From assembly GCA_025642075.2 (NCBI GenBank), contig JAODUO010000061.1, forward strand, positions 12,501 through 76,500: a stretch of DNA of 64,000 nucleotides, in the 5' to 3' direction. The stretch comes from Ridgeia piscesae (Eukaryota > Annelida > Polychaeta > Sabellida > Siboglinidae). This document shows positions 11,501 to 44,234 of the stretch, piece by piece. The notes below the pieces were generated by a model. The model worked only from the letters and a program-made list of their open reading frames with translations. It was not told where the DNA came from and did no database searches. Position numbers and translations under genes: made by a program. How positions within the stretch are numbered: the first letter of the stretch is position 1; each line of letters opens with the position of its first letter.

Positions 11501-14133
11501 CTGTCTAGAAGGACTCGGTCGGCAGCGGGCAGCAGAGCCGACGTATCCGGCCGCCATAGCGCAGGTACGGGCAAACCGGGAACGGCGGTAGTTCATTGGC
11601 CACAAATGTTCTGTAGGAATTCTCGTTCAAACACAGTAAGCAATTTATTATATTTTTATTAACATTATTAACAAGTCTCAATATATGCCTAGTAACAAGT
11701 TTGCCGAGTATCCACATGGGCCAATGTATGTTATAAACGGACGGACGGACGGGCGGACGGGCGGGCGGGCGGACGGACGGGCGGGCGGGCGGGCGGGCGG
11801 ACGGACGGGCGGGCGGGCGGGCGGGCGGGCGGACAAATATCCAAATGTTTATGTATGTGTGTAGAGTTGTAATGCTTCACTCTGTGGACAGGATTAATTC
11901 CTCGGCATTGCATGCATATCATGATGAAGTTTGTAATTCACTTATTTCTCTTGACTGTATCATATCAGAACGTCCATACTCTAATTTTTTCTTAATCAGG
12001 TGTCCTCCCGCTGCGACCGCCGTTGACAGAATGTGACCGTCCCCAGACGGCGCCAGCAGTCACACAGGACGACATCCGGGCAACTGCTTACACCATCGAG
12101 GGGCTCAAGTTTGAAATGGCGACGCTAGTAAGAAACATCACCTCGAATATTCACTTTGAACAGTGTAGCCAGGGTTGTTTGCCGTCAAAAACTAGCCATG
12201 GCTGATCCCCTACGCGAAGTGCGGGAATTGGCTGAGTTGAAAGAGCAATATTGTCTTCGCCAGTCGCATCTACGTCAGTCGTGAAAACAGCGCAAAAATC
12301 CGTCCCAATTTGAAGACCGAAAAACCATTTCTGCGAATCCCAGTACAATGCCCCATCCACCCAATCGCACGAGCAGCATGTAACGCGAGCAGCATGTGGC
12401 TGAAATCACCCAAAGTTATCACATGACCGGAGGCCAATCACACTCCTGGTGGGCAGTTTCATTGGCTGGGCTTAAATTCGGCGTTATTTGTAGTTTGTTT
12501 CAATTTCTTTCAGTGCATAACATCAAAAAGTAGCCTAATGTCCTGTACTGAATCGACGGGTGTGCACAATCAGTGACTAAAAATCGGTCGACTCTTACGG
12601 TATAATGCAGTAAAACACTGCTACAGTCACACTTTATTATCCCACTGGGGGGATTCACCCATGCAGAGTGTTTGTCTGTCACGATACCACAGGTGTACAA
12701 GTGTAAATAAAAATGTACATTAGAATATTGGTCATAATAGATAGCTTTTACATACACGTCTGTACCGAGGTTAGATAACCAGCTTTGTGTATCACGATTC
12801 AATAAAACAACATCGCTCCATTACTCTATCTGATTAAACAACGTTACGGTTACAATTTGCAGGAGATGAAATATAAGCAGCATTTGGCCGAGGACTTAGA
12901 TTACATGCTTCCGGGTTATAGGGACAGAGCTGAGAAAAAGACGCCAGGTACGCATGACACTTCGTTTCGCTTTCACCAACCGTTATAACAGTGTTAGTCT
13001 TGTGGGACCGTCTTTTTAATGTTTCTAAACGATCACTATATAACATACTCCAGAAAACAATATTTTACACATCATAGACACATATGTTGAAGACGACACA
13101 TTTGTCTGACCTCCTTCTAATGGAAAAACAACTGAGAACATGTAGTAACAATAATCAACACTGGCGACTGTGAGCTCACGTTAGCTTGGTTATTGGCGCA
13201 TAAGAAGTTATTATTATTATTTATATGTTTGCCGCCGTATCATATCGTCAAATGGCGAAGACCGAGTCTAGATTGAAACTTACTGATTCTGGCATACGAA
13301 TCCTTATTCGTGAATTGCCACTTGCCAGGTCCACGCCAACCGGAAGCTCCAAAGACGCACCAGAAGAGAAAACCACGCTTGACGACTTCGGCCATAGACA
13401 GACTCTGCCATCCGCCTAACCCCGGTCCATCACCTTGTCACGCCAAGATGTGCGACGCCAGGTGAGTCACCCGTGTCTCGCCGGTGATGAAGTTGTACGA
13501 CCAGGCTTACATTGCGGCACAAGACTGCTTTGATATCCAACACGAAATTGTAGAAAATTCGTTGTATCCCAGCATCGCACGTGAATCAGCAATAATCCCC
13601 TTGGGTTACGTTAGCGTCGGCCGGTACGTGTAATTAGTAGATATAAAGCGAATGCGTGACTTAGACCTGTACGGGAATAAAGCTTCTTTGGTGCTGACTT
13701 GCGAGATATTCAACGGTATCATTGCGTAAAACTACTTCTTTGCATTACTTATATCCCATATAACCCGTCAAAAAGACACGGACGGACGCCTTTGTTACAC
13801 ACTGGAGATTGTGTACGTCGTATGAACTGGCCATTGTGTACCACATTGCCGTCATTACGTAACTTGTAATTGAGCCTGTCCTGTTTTTGTAAGTAGCACG
13901 TGTGTCTGTTTACGGGGCCATTCAAGCAACGCCAATTCGTTGCTTCCAGATTTCGCAGTTGTCGCCGCATGAGGCGCCGAGCAGCCCGTTTTGTCACCGT
14001 CCCCGTCATCACGAAGTCAGCAGCGCCTGAAGGCAAGGGGTCGACGACGTCCCAACAGTCATTCCCCCTCCAGACCACCAAGTACCCACGTGTGTGCAGC
14101 ACTTCCACAACGACAACGACACGCCAGGGTTAA
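5190..14133 (+). CDS. 3' part of an unrecognised EF-hand-like protein gene (12 exons reconstructed)
   Basis: I do not recognise this gene. Exons: 5190-5211, 5879-5950, 6263-6456, 6907-7009, 7771-7886, 10020-10095, 10483-10647, 11300-11564, 12000-12127, 12863-12947, 13329-13461, 13950-14133. All donor and acceptor phases agree and the joined frame stays open for about 513 residues to a TAA at 14131. Early residues read LARVLGFPADLFEKHIPK. A long helical segment follows, then two stretches resembling degenerate EF-hands (NGMLIDERTLQRSLK, and DDPERIQLHEYLDLLLW, where the Ile and Glu fall at loop positions 8 and 12). Next come charged helices (DFDTLLSHYDERL), then an Arg/Ser-rich linker and a Thr/Ser-rich tail. 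There is no signal peptide or membrane segment in the visible part. The N-terminus lies upstream and was not found. It runs convergently toward NPEPPS. A cytosolic or cytoskeletal EF-hand protein is an inference only. Confidence 0.72.
5879..5950 (+). CDS. Gene 1 exon, 24 codons, phase 0-0
   Basis: Acceptor GTGTTCAG, donor AAG|GTGAAC. It encodes FPADLFEKHIPKHRKPSG and ends GGLPMK. The segment mixes hydrophobic and basic residues and is followed by a Gly-rich turn. Confidence 0.65.
6263..6456 (+). CDS. Gene 1 exon, helical segment
   Basis: It encodes PIDSLEWACLLTRILHGV onward to INKSLRLLHSKTI and leaves in phase 2 at ATCAG|GTCATT. The frame is open upstream to 6182. I chose the start at 6263 because the preceding pyrimidine-rich ATATCGTTCCGGAG gives an acceptor in the phase needed by the previous exon. 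The residue pattern suggests amphipathic helices. Confidence 0.6.
6907..7009 (+). CDS. Gene 1 exon with first EF-hand-like loop
   Basis: The phase 2 entry joins AG to C, giving SYPELHAVRVAFQTYESG, then NGMLIDERTLQRSLK. The TGA at 6902-6904 excludes a longer exon in this frame. The donor AAG|GTCCGC is weak. The Asn-Gly followed by hydrophobic and acidic residues resembles a degenerate EF-hand. Confidence 0.68.
7771..7886 (+). CDS. Gene 1 exon with second EF-hand-like loop
   Basis: Acceptor TGACATTCAG, donor TG|GTAGGT (phase 2). It encodes LSGRMISPLKMMHRIKHM and then DDPERIQLHEYLDLLL. The Ile and Glu sit at positions 8 and 12 of an EF-hand loop, but most calcium-ligand positions are not acidic, so calcium binding is doubtful. 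Confidence 0.72.
8000..8235. repeat. AT-rich interspersed repeat fragment with TATAGCGCCAC
   Basis: The block begins near AATATTTTATTTTATATAGC and has the look of the TATAGCGC...GGCACTTTACA interspersed repeats seen in many invertebrate genomes. It is intronic and has no coding capacity. The family assignment rests on resemblance only. Confidence 0.35.
9535..9795 (+). mobile_element. Degraded non-LTR retrotransposon reverse-transcriptase fragment
   Basis: The plus strand encodes LKPRKPKDNGKRYRPI followed by LLCITYKT. This matches the LKPGKPK...SYRPISLLC block common to LINE reverse transcriptases. After a frameshift, GQAC and STQDEVTLLTMLVNF follow, corresponding to the usual GFR-rich segment and the STxDQV-TLLT motif. 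The copy is short, frameshifted and lacks the FADD catalytic box, so it is dead. It lies in the intron between gene 1 exons at 7886 and 10020. Confidence 0.75.
10020..10095 (+). CDS. Gene 1 exon, 76 nt
   Basis: Acceptor GTGTTTTAG, donor TTTAAG|GTAACG. The phase 2 entry completes TGG (Trp) and reads CDKYEEGDFRVEHMDQ, ending DDLRLFK in phase 0. Its 3n+1 length is exactly what is needed to connect the exons ending at 7886 and starting at 10483. Confidence 0.72.
10483..10647 (+). CDS. Gene 1 exon ending at a GC donor
   Basis: Acceptor GGGTTTCAG. The 55 codons read LVDFDTLLSHYDERLTRSL, then YLEQEWGFSKVQH and PAYRQRQ. The only donor that keeps the frame to the next exon is CAG|GCGAGT, a GC donor with otherwise strong consensus. 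The exon is GC-rich compared with its flanks. Confidence 0.75.
11300..11564 (+). CDS. Gene 1 exon, Arg/Ser-rich
   Basis: Acceptor CCGTTACAG, donor GCGCAG|GTACGG. It reads VRRHGSRYHRLKTELDLSQR, then a low-complexity stretch rich in Arg, Gly, Ala and Ser. The first 25 residues could be helical and the rest is probably disordered. Confidence 0.72.
11737..11834. repeat. GGCG/GGAC tetranucleotide repeat, G-rich on plus strand
   Basis: Nearly pure (GGAC)n and (GGCG)n units in alternating blocks. Runs of GGGC spaced by one to a few bases could form G-quadruplexes on the plus strand, which is the coding strand of gene 1. It lies in an intron. Confidence 0.95.
12000..12127 (+). CDS. Gene 1 exon, Pro-rich start then helical
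   Basis: Acceptor CTTAATCAG, donor CTA|GTAAGA. It reads VLPLRPPLTECDRPQT, then TQDDIRATAYTIEGLKFEM. The phase 1 entry and phase 0 exit match the neighbours. Confidence 0.72.
12863..12947 (+). CDS. Gene 1 exon, 85 nt
   Basis: Acceptor TTTGCAG, donor CCAG|GTACGC. It reads EMKYKQHLAEDLDYMLPGYR and ends with AEKKTP. The exon is charged and helical in look. Confidence 0.72.
13329..13461 (+). CDS. Gene 1 exon, basic Pro-rich linker
   Basis: Acceptor CTTGCCAG, donor GCCAG|GTGAGT. With the phase 1 entry the frame reads PRQPEAPKTHQKRKPRL, then a Pro/Cys/His-rich stretch. The competing open frame that continues from 13229 stops at 13417 and does not fit the incoming phase. Confidence 0.6.
13950..14133 (+). 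CDS. Gene 1 last exon and stop codon
   Basis: The phase 2 entry at TTCCAG|A (or at CGCAG|T, 13958, same frame) gives a short Arg-rich stretch, then ARFVTVPVITKSAAPEGK and a Ser/Thr-rich tail ending TTTTTRQG before TAA at 14131. A longer frame through 14194 begins after an in-frame TGA and does not fit the phase. Confidence 0.62.
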
Positions 14134-14339
14134 CAGACAAGACCGTTCATCCGACAGACGAACGGATCCGGTTGAAGAGTCAGACCTGTGTTGAACACTT
14201 GGTCGGCGATGCCACAACGCCAACTGTGCTTTCAGTCACCATGCACTGCCTTCAGTAGATCATATATGTAATGTAGTAGACACACCCAACTGGCAAGCGG
14301 AGATTCACAGAACATCTGCCGTCTGCACCCGACACTCCA

Positions 14340-14345
14340 AATAAA
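14340..14345 (+). terminator. Candidate poly(A) signal of gene 1
   Basis: An AATAAA hexamer 207 bases after the stop codon, followed by T/GT-rich sequence (TCTTTTGTGCAGTTC) suitable as a downstream element. Confidence 0.6.
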
Positions 14346-14349
14346 ACAT

Positions 14350-15427
14350 CATATCAGGTCTTTTGTGCAGTTCTTTCTCTGCTTCCTAGACAATATTGCC
14401 AAGTTTGATTGTGGCAATTCACACACCTTTCCACTGTCTTGATCAGTCAGTAATTTCCTCTATCGTTAGTCCAAAAGTTGATGTTCTTCCTGTCAACTAC
14501 CTGTCTATTTTGGTCGGCTTCCAGTGTTTAAACAAGTAACGAAAACGAGAAAGGATGAATTGAACAATACTTGTAGTAATTGATAGTTTAATAATATGAC
14601 AAGTGATTGTGCAAACACGTATGGCAGTGGACGTCACGTACACGCCGAATCATCCCAAATTTACAAAGGGTGCTTTCATGCGTGATACACACCCAAACAT
14701 CAAACAGAGCAGGCATGCAAATCATTAATAATCTCTGACGTCGAGTAGCCTACTTTCGAATTACAAGCGCTGTACACCAACCATTAAATACACGAGAACA
14801 TCCTTCGGCACGATCGCGATAGAACAACTGATTCCACCAGTAAGTATTAGAATGCTGTCTATTGTTCGACAGTTTTAGAAAGTGAACACCCAAGAGAATT
14901 GTAACAGCTTCTTGGTAAAAATTTCAAAATCTTAAAATACAAACCACAAAGCATTACTGTGGGATTGGTAACAATAATAATACGACAACACATAACGGTG
15001 GTGGAGACGATGGAACTAATGAGGTGGTTCAGCTGTTTAATGCCCCCAAGTTTGGTTCACATAAGCATGCGATTTCCATCGTGTATGTACACAAAGGTAT
15101 GAAAAGGGAACTGGGAATGTGTTTCCCCTGAAGTGGATTAGAAGTATCTGATGCCTCAATAGCAGCAGAAGGAAGATATCTTAATGGGGTTGGATATATA
15201 TACCCCGCTATAGATACGCAACAACATTGACAGATATGCATACAAAACAATAACATCAATAGATATGCATATAAAACACACACATATACAAGGAACAGTG
15301 AATCTCGTTATGCACAAACACACCAATTAGATTGAATGACAAGAAAATCATCATCGATCATCCTCTGTTGCTATGAGGCTGTCTACATAGACAATAACAC
15401 CCTGATGACGTCTATGTTACGCTTCAG
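14350..15427. other. Convergent intergenic gap between gene 1 and NPEPPS
   Basis: Gene 1 ends from the left and NPEPPS from the right, so this kilobase should hold the NPEPPS 3' UTR on the minus strand. No AATAAA was seen on the minus strand; TTTAAT at 14586 and 15037 would read ATTAAA there. No open frame of interest. Confidence 0.55.
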
Positions 15428-37974
<22,547 letters not shown>

Positions 37975-38380
37975 TTTACAAATCGAACGCGTTTGGGTAA
38001 GCCAAGCCGGAGCAGACCAAAGCGACGCGGAACGTTGACAACCAGTAACACCGGCAGTGCACAGAAAGTTGCCACTCACGATAGCAAAGCTACTTTCAAT
38101 CAGAAAAAACTTTGCTAATCCAGATAACCACCAACTGGTATTTAGCCGCACGGGTTTAATTCTGTTTGTCACGCGTAATACAGTGCGTGGACTATGCAAC
38201 AAAATAGACGAAATAAACATTAACTAGCAGCTGGATTTCGTTTTTGTAGATACACGTGTGACAGGCCGCCGACGCTTATTGAAAGCGAGGCTATATCCGG
38301 GAACCTGAAGCGTACGCTGAAAGCAAAATGGCGCATTGTAAGAAAGTTTCAAGTGGGACATTGCCGTTTTGAATACAGGT
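37975..38380. promoter_or_regulatory. Candidate divergent CpG-rich promoter, NPEPPS / PPP1R9
   Basis: CpG-dense sequence (8 CpG in the 60 bases from 37981) between the NPEPPS start codon and a plus-strand donor at 38379. Minus-strand transcripts would lead into NPEPPS; plus-strand transcripts would lead to the neurabin/spinophilin gene. An AAAATGGCGCATTG word at 38326 resembles a YY1-type element. No TATA box was seen. Confidence 0.5.
38260..38378 (+). other. Possible 5' UTR exon of the PPP1R9 gene
   Basis: The plus-strand sequence ends in GAATACAG|GTACGAAG, a usable donor, and sits in the CpG-rich divergent region. The next acceptor that fits is at 48529. The exon would hold a 14-codon upstream frame starting ATGGCGCAT. 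Its 5' boundary is a guess. Confidence 0.35.
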
Positions 38381-41300
38381 ACGAAGAGTTATTTATGTTG
38401 AATTGTGTGGTATATATTCTGATTATGTAACAGTATAAACAGTGTACTTCATGTACGTTGTCTTTGTATTTATCTGAATGGTATGTAAACGTTGTTTAAC
38501 ATAATGGATTGACCAAGTTATGACAGGCCAGTCCGAACGGGTAACACCCCGGCGAAACCCCTCCCAGTTTAGCACCCGTCCTGTGGTTGACACAATGTGT
38601 CAGTGTGTACAATTTATATTCAGACAATGTTAACATGTACACATCCTGTTTTAGAAGTGACCTCTTTCCAGGTAAAGAGCTTTGCGAAACTGTTTTGCAC
38701 CCAGGATCTGATGCTATAATATTAAATGAATTATTTTGGATTAAGATTAAAGTACAAACTTAATTAAGACAATAACCTTTTAAATATTTATATAGTACGT
38801 TGCCTATATTATTATTTTACCTACTCAGATATTTTAAAAGGTTAAACCTTTTTTCAGAAAGAAAATTAAGGTAATTTTATTAAATTTCATTACACTCGCA
38901 GGTTTAATCATCTTTAATTGGTGTACTTATTAGCTGAATATCATGTTTTATGAGAATAATATTACCAGTCTGAGTTATGTAATACTATATAGTTTTCTCA
39001 TGACTAATTCAACAAGGATGGAAAGCTTCAGTTTATTGTCATGGGAATTGCTAGCTTTATACTATTGTGGGCAAAATATACCTCCTGGTACGCTTGTTTA
39101 CTTTATGATAAATGTCACCATATGCACTGTATTGGGTCCTATAACTAGAAAGTTGCACTGGCAGAACACATTGTATAGTCCATGGAACTTTCTTTCTGCA
39201 CCAATAAATTATGTATCAAGTGATTTAACTTTCGCAAAATGTCATGTGGTTCCATCTAATTGCCACCTATTTTGCCAAGTGCTGTTATTCAGCACTATTA
39301 ATATGTTTGACCGATTTGCCCCCATACTGTTATTCAGGACTATACAGCTATTACATTTGACTGATTTGCTGCCCTGTACATATTATTTGGCACAATTTAG
39401 ATTTGCTGAGTCTGAAAAGTCACCATGGTTGAGAGTGCTATTTTAATGTCTGCAAACGTTAATATCACAAGAAGAAGGCATGAGTAAACACAATGATACT
39501 TTTCAATTTAATTGCATTTCATGTTCATAGTTGTTTATTGCCTTTCATCTCAGTTTTCATGAATAATTATGGTTGGTTCGAATCCCTGTGGATATCACCC
39601 ATCAGCACATAACCGTGTCACTCAGTTTTATAAATTACACATCATTTCAACCAATATTAAGCTCTTAACTGACCCATACGTGACATTATAAAATGGCACT
39701 TCTAATGAATACCACAACTAGAATAGTGATAATTTATAGAACTATTCATTGCGTGTTACAAGAGCACCAAGTGTAATAAAAACATGAAATATTGTTCAGT
39801 TAATCTGAACATCTGTGAACATTCTATTTATAAAAAAAACGATTACAAATCACCACTGTCAGACTTATTCATTTCAACACAGACAAGACAAATTGCATAT
39901 ACTACACTGTTTTATTGTGCAGGGACTTCATTCATAGTACTTAATAAATGAATGCACCATTCTCTAATGCTAGGCAATAGTTTGAAGACAAAATGTAAAT
40001 ATATCTAAAACAATTGTTTATTTATGAATGAATACTTACAATTTATTTGATAACCTCTTTGCATAAGTGGTTGATATAAAACACAATAATAATTCGATCT
40101 GTATAATCTAGACAAGTTTTATAGTCATTTTTTAATTATGTCATTTCTCCAGAGACTGCTTCTCCAAAGAAGTCACCTGACTGACAGATGACCACTGAGT
40201 GGTGTTTTCCTCCTCTCTGTTATTTAAGTCTCATGCAGTAGACAATCTATTCTGTGTGATTACAACGGTACTTTACTAATTGGATATTGATTACTGCAAC
40301 ATCTCATCTAAATACGGCTTATACATTTCCGCTCTGTTTTGGCAGTAAATGTGAGTCATTTATTTCCATGTGTGTGTACATACTATGATGAGTAAAAATC
40401 TGTCTACATAATAAATTTCAGTTTTGTTATTGACCAATGCAGTTTGAAAAATACTATTTTAGGAATGTTTTGCATGTGACAGAAATATACTTTATTGCTG
40501 TGTATAGATAGATTCAAATGATGTGATACTATTGAGGCAATTATTACATCATTAGAAAAGGCCATGGCCATTACATATTGTTTGAAACCAGGATCAGTTC
40601 TATTGCAAACTACATTATCCTGGTGCATTGTAGTTTACACAGGTCGATCAGGCTGTAATCTGTTCGCATGCAGAGACATTTAACCTTGTTGCTGAGATGA
40701 TATTGCCTTGTGTAAACGACTAAATGTAGCTCACGGTCAGTTTCTTCTTAGGCCACTGTGTTTAAACCAAACTTGTGTAAAATATTTGTTGTTATAATAA
40801 AATGGCTCTACATATATTCTGGCTCATTTTTAGGATAGAAGATTTTGTTCATATTTACAACAACAAACATTTAATTCAAGTAATTTTAAATTAAATTCAT
40901 AAAATCTGGATCATTATGTAATTGAAATTTAAGTTATTCAGTTAGGTTAAAAGTAAATATACAAGCTGAATCATGTAAAGTTACATGATTTGGATAGTAT
41001 TAAAATGGGTCAAGTAGGGATAGAGTTCGGTCAAATGTGTTGCTGGTGTGGTATTTACATAAGACAAATGGTGATTATGCATTCTGTTGTAACTTGTTCT
41101 ACTCATGTGAACAGGTAAAGCTGGCATTTGTTCGTTGTAAACAAGCACCTGTGGTTTTGTACGACAGATGTATTTTGTCAGGTTTTAGTAACATGTCATT
41201 GCATGAGCAGTCATATTAATTAGTATGTTGTTATGACATGTTCTTGTGTGTTTGTTAGATTAGTGAACAGATGGATATATATATGTATTTGTATTTTAAA

Positions 41301-44173
41301 AAATGTGGTGCATTGGTCTGAAAATATCAGGACCAGATATATGGTATACCGAAACCTAAAAATGGGTTGCTCAACGTAGTAATAACATTTGAACACGTGG
41401 TTACTGTGTTATGTCAATGTAATGTCAGTTAAGATTTACCTGTTGGCAAAAGGATATCTTTACCACCATTCATAATATCAATGTGAAAAGCTACCTTGCA
41501 GAATGGATGATCAATGTTGTACTCTTAGAAAACATTGCAAGGTCATATTCATGGTTTTTTGTGTGTTAAAGACATAGAAAGTAATTTGTTTTGCCATATT
41601 GACTCTTTGTCTAGGCATGGAAACATAAAATTGGCTTTTCGTGTGAGTGGTCAATAAAAAATTACCATTATCTCCATTGTGTGTAATATTCCATATCAAT
41701 TTGGAGACAGAGGGCCAATTTCATGGGGTAATTGTTTCATCTTGTATAACTCCATGAAAAGAAAAACATGAGTACTTTATTAATGTTGACAACTCCTGTT
41801 GTGCAGTGTTTTTTTCTATGTTTAACATTTGCCGCAGTAAAATAATTCTGTTTGTTAGTTTTCCTAAATCCTTCAGTGTTCATGTGAAACTATCTGACTG
41901 TGTGACGTTGATGAATGTTGTCAACTCAGACCAGCTAGGTTCCATGACAGTTGACACAGATGTAGAGCATATGGAGAAGTCTATTGTAACTACAGGCATA
42001 TCAGGTCATGAATGGCTGATTGTATCCTGTCGTAAGTCATGTTTTAATGGTCATCCGTGTGCGGCGAGCATTAACTTGTTGCTAGTTGACCTGCTTTAGT
42101 CGACGGTGTACTGAGGTCACAGTCGGTGGAAATAATGCAACAGGAAACACTTGTAGAATGAGAGCTAAGGACACCATTGTGGTAAGAAATTCTTCCATAA
42201 TTAGTACCAAGACTAAGAGCGTATGGCCACACTAAATGTAAGCACTCACTGTTTGTTGTTGTGATTTTATTTATGAATTTTTTGCGGGTTCGTATCCCAC
42301 AATCAAGTTGACATGCTTTATTTGATTGAAGCTGATTTCTTCATTGATTTTGGCCTGACTGTTTTTGCTCGCCATTTCCTGTTCGTGCCTACGGGACCAC
42401 ATATAAATGCCTCACTGCTAAATGTTACTCAATCATTCCGTTAAAAAAACTGGTGGAGTTGACTTCAAGACTGATATGTTAACACTAGCTCCTCACTGAC
42501 GATTGCCAGTTTATTGCGATTGTGCCCTCCTTTGCCTCCTGTGATGCAGTAGACAGTGTTTGATTGTGGGTTGGCATACATGTCATTCTTGTGGACAGTC
42601 CCCCTGTTGTAGACACTCCTGTGGTTGTTGTCTCCGGTTCAGATCTGGCTCTCATCTGGAACTCTGTTTAATTATAGGTGTATCGTATTTAAACCACACT
42701 TGCTGGAAGTACGTCATTGCACGCACGGAATCTCTGTGGTGCAGTTGTTGCAAACAGCTCAAAAAGGTCGCTATATTTAACTGAGCATTGGGCACAATGC
42801 TAGAGTATTGGAAGATCTCTCCTAAAACAGGTGGAATTCAGTATTGGGATAATTACTAAGGCATGTTTTGATTCAGTAGAATTACCATTGGCATTTCGGC
42901 TATGAAGAAGGAAATTCTTTAAAAAATTGTAATGATAGATTAGTTTGATAAGCTTCCCAGATGGCACACTATTGATAAGACATTGGATTTGTTACTTAGC
43001 ATGGAACTGTATTCCACTGGCATCGCAGGGATTTTTGTAGAATTCCTGCCTTGTGACATCACGCTGCTGGAGCGGCTGTCTTCCGTACCTTCGAGGAAGA
43101 GCATTCCACGTTCTGGGTGAATGGCATTCTCAGCAGCCGTGATAGGCTCTCGTACATATATCGCTACAGTGTCGGCCTCAGGTGAAACATTGTTTTTGTT
43201 GTGCAACAATTTGGCACTTTGTGTGGCTTCTGGTTTGCTGGAGTGCACGCATTCCGCCACTAATTGGCAAGGCATGTCTCCAGCTATTTACCGTGAACCT
43301 GTGCGGTGCATATTTTCATTTACCAAGTACTAGGTGGAGCTCAGCATCTGTGGTTGTGGCATACTGTACGTTGTGTGGTGTTTGCAGTTACAAAAATTCA
43401 CCTGTTCTGTCCAACTGGTCATGCTAACAGGTGAATAACTTGTGGCTCCGTTCACGGTTCGCCTGCCTCGAGGCTAGCGACGGGTACGATCGTAGCTGGT
43501 CGTTTAACAGTTCACACCAGTTTGGCATCTAAGGTCAGCTGTATGGTGACATCTGGTGAATAGTAGTCATGCTAGGGACAAGGTACAATCATTTTCTTTC
43601 TCACATGAACAAAGAACATGATATTTTAATTAAAAGTGAATTTTTTAATGAAACTTGTTTTAATTTATAATGTAGTGGCAGCAATTTTGCAGTTGTTAAG
43701 ATAAATTTTAGTCCCTTATCTGACGGTCTGACTGCATGAAGGTGTAGACAGAAAAAGAAATATTACAATATCAAATGTGGTACTTTTTCAAATAAGTACA
43801 TTTGTGTACATTATATTTTGAAACAAGTTACTTAATTTTAAATAACGCAAATTTTTTAAATCACCAAGATATACAATTTTGACTCAATATTACCATGGGA
43901 CAGCCTAGCCTGCTCTCCGTGCCATCTGGTGAGCAGAGAAAAAATCAGTTCCTGAAAAGACTGACGAAGTTGAATTTTTATGGAACTGATTTTTTAAAAT
44001 GATTTATTTAATCATTTCATCTTGGTGCATTTTTTCCACGAAATTACTTACTGTTAACTTACTATTCATAAAACTTACCAAATTGTGAAATAAATGTTGG
44101 AATATATAGTCATAACCATACCCTGTTTATTCATTGTAACATGTTAACCCAGAATGTCTTTCATTTAAACAGT

Positions 44174-44185
44174 TATATATATATA

Positions 44186-44233
<48 letters not shown>
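44174..44233. repeat. (TA)n microsatellite
   Basis: A 60-base TA run with one TATTA slip, in the long presumed intron upstream of the neurabin coding exon. Confidence 0.95.

Positions 44234-44234
<1 letters not shown>

Noticed and set aside
12151..12360. Minus-strand 69-codon frame opposite a gene 1 intron
   Set aside because: It overlaps the plus-strand exon edge and shows no conserved features.
38943..39446. 167-codon plus-strand frame
   Set aside because: No domain, no matching splice phase, AT-rich composition like the surrounding intron; it includes an internal imperfect duplication near 39280-39380.
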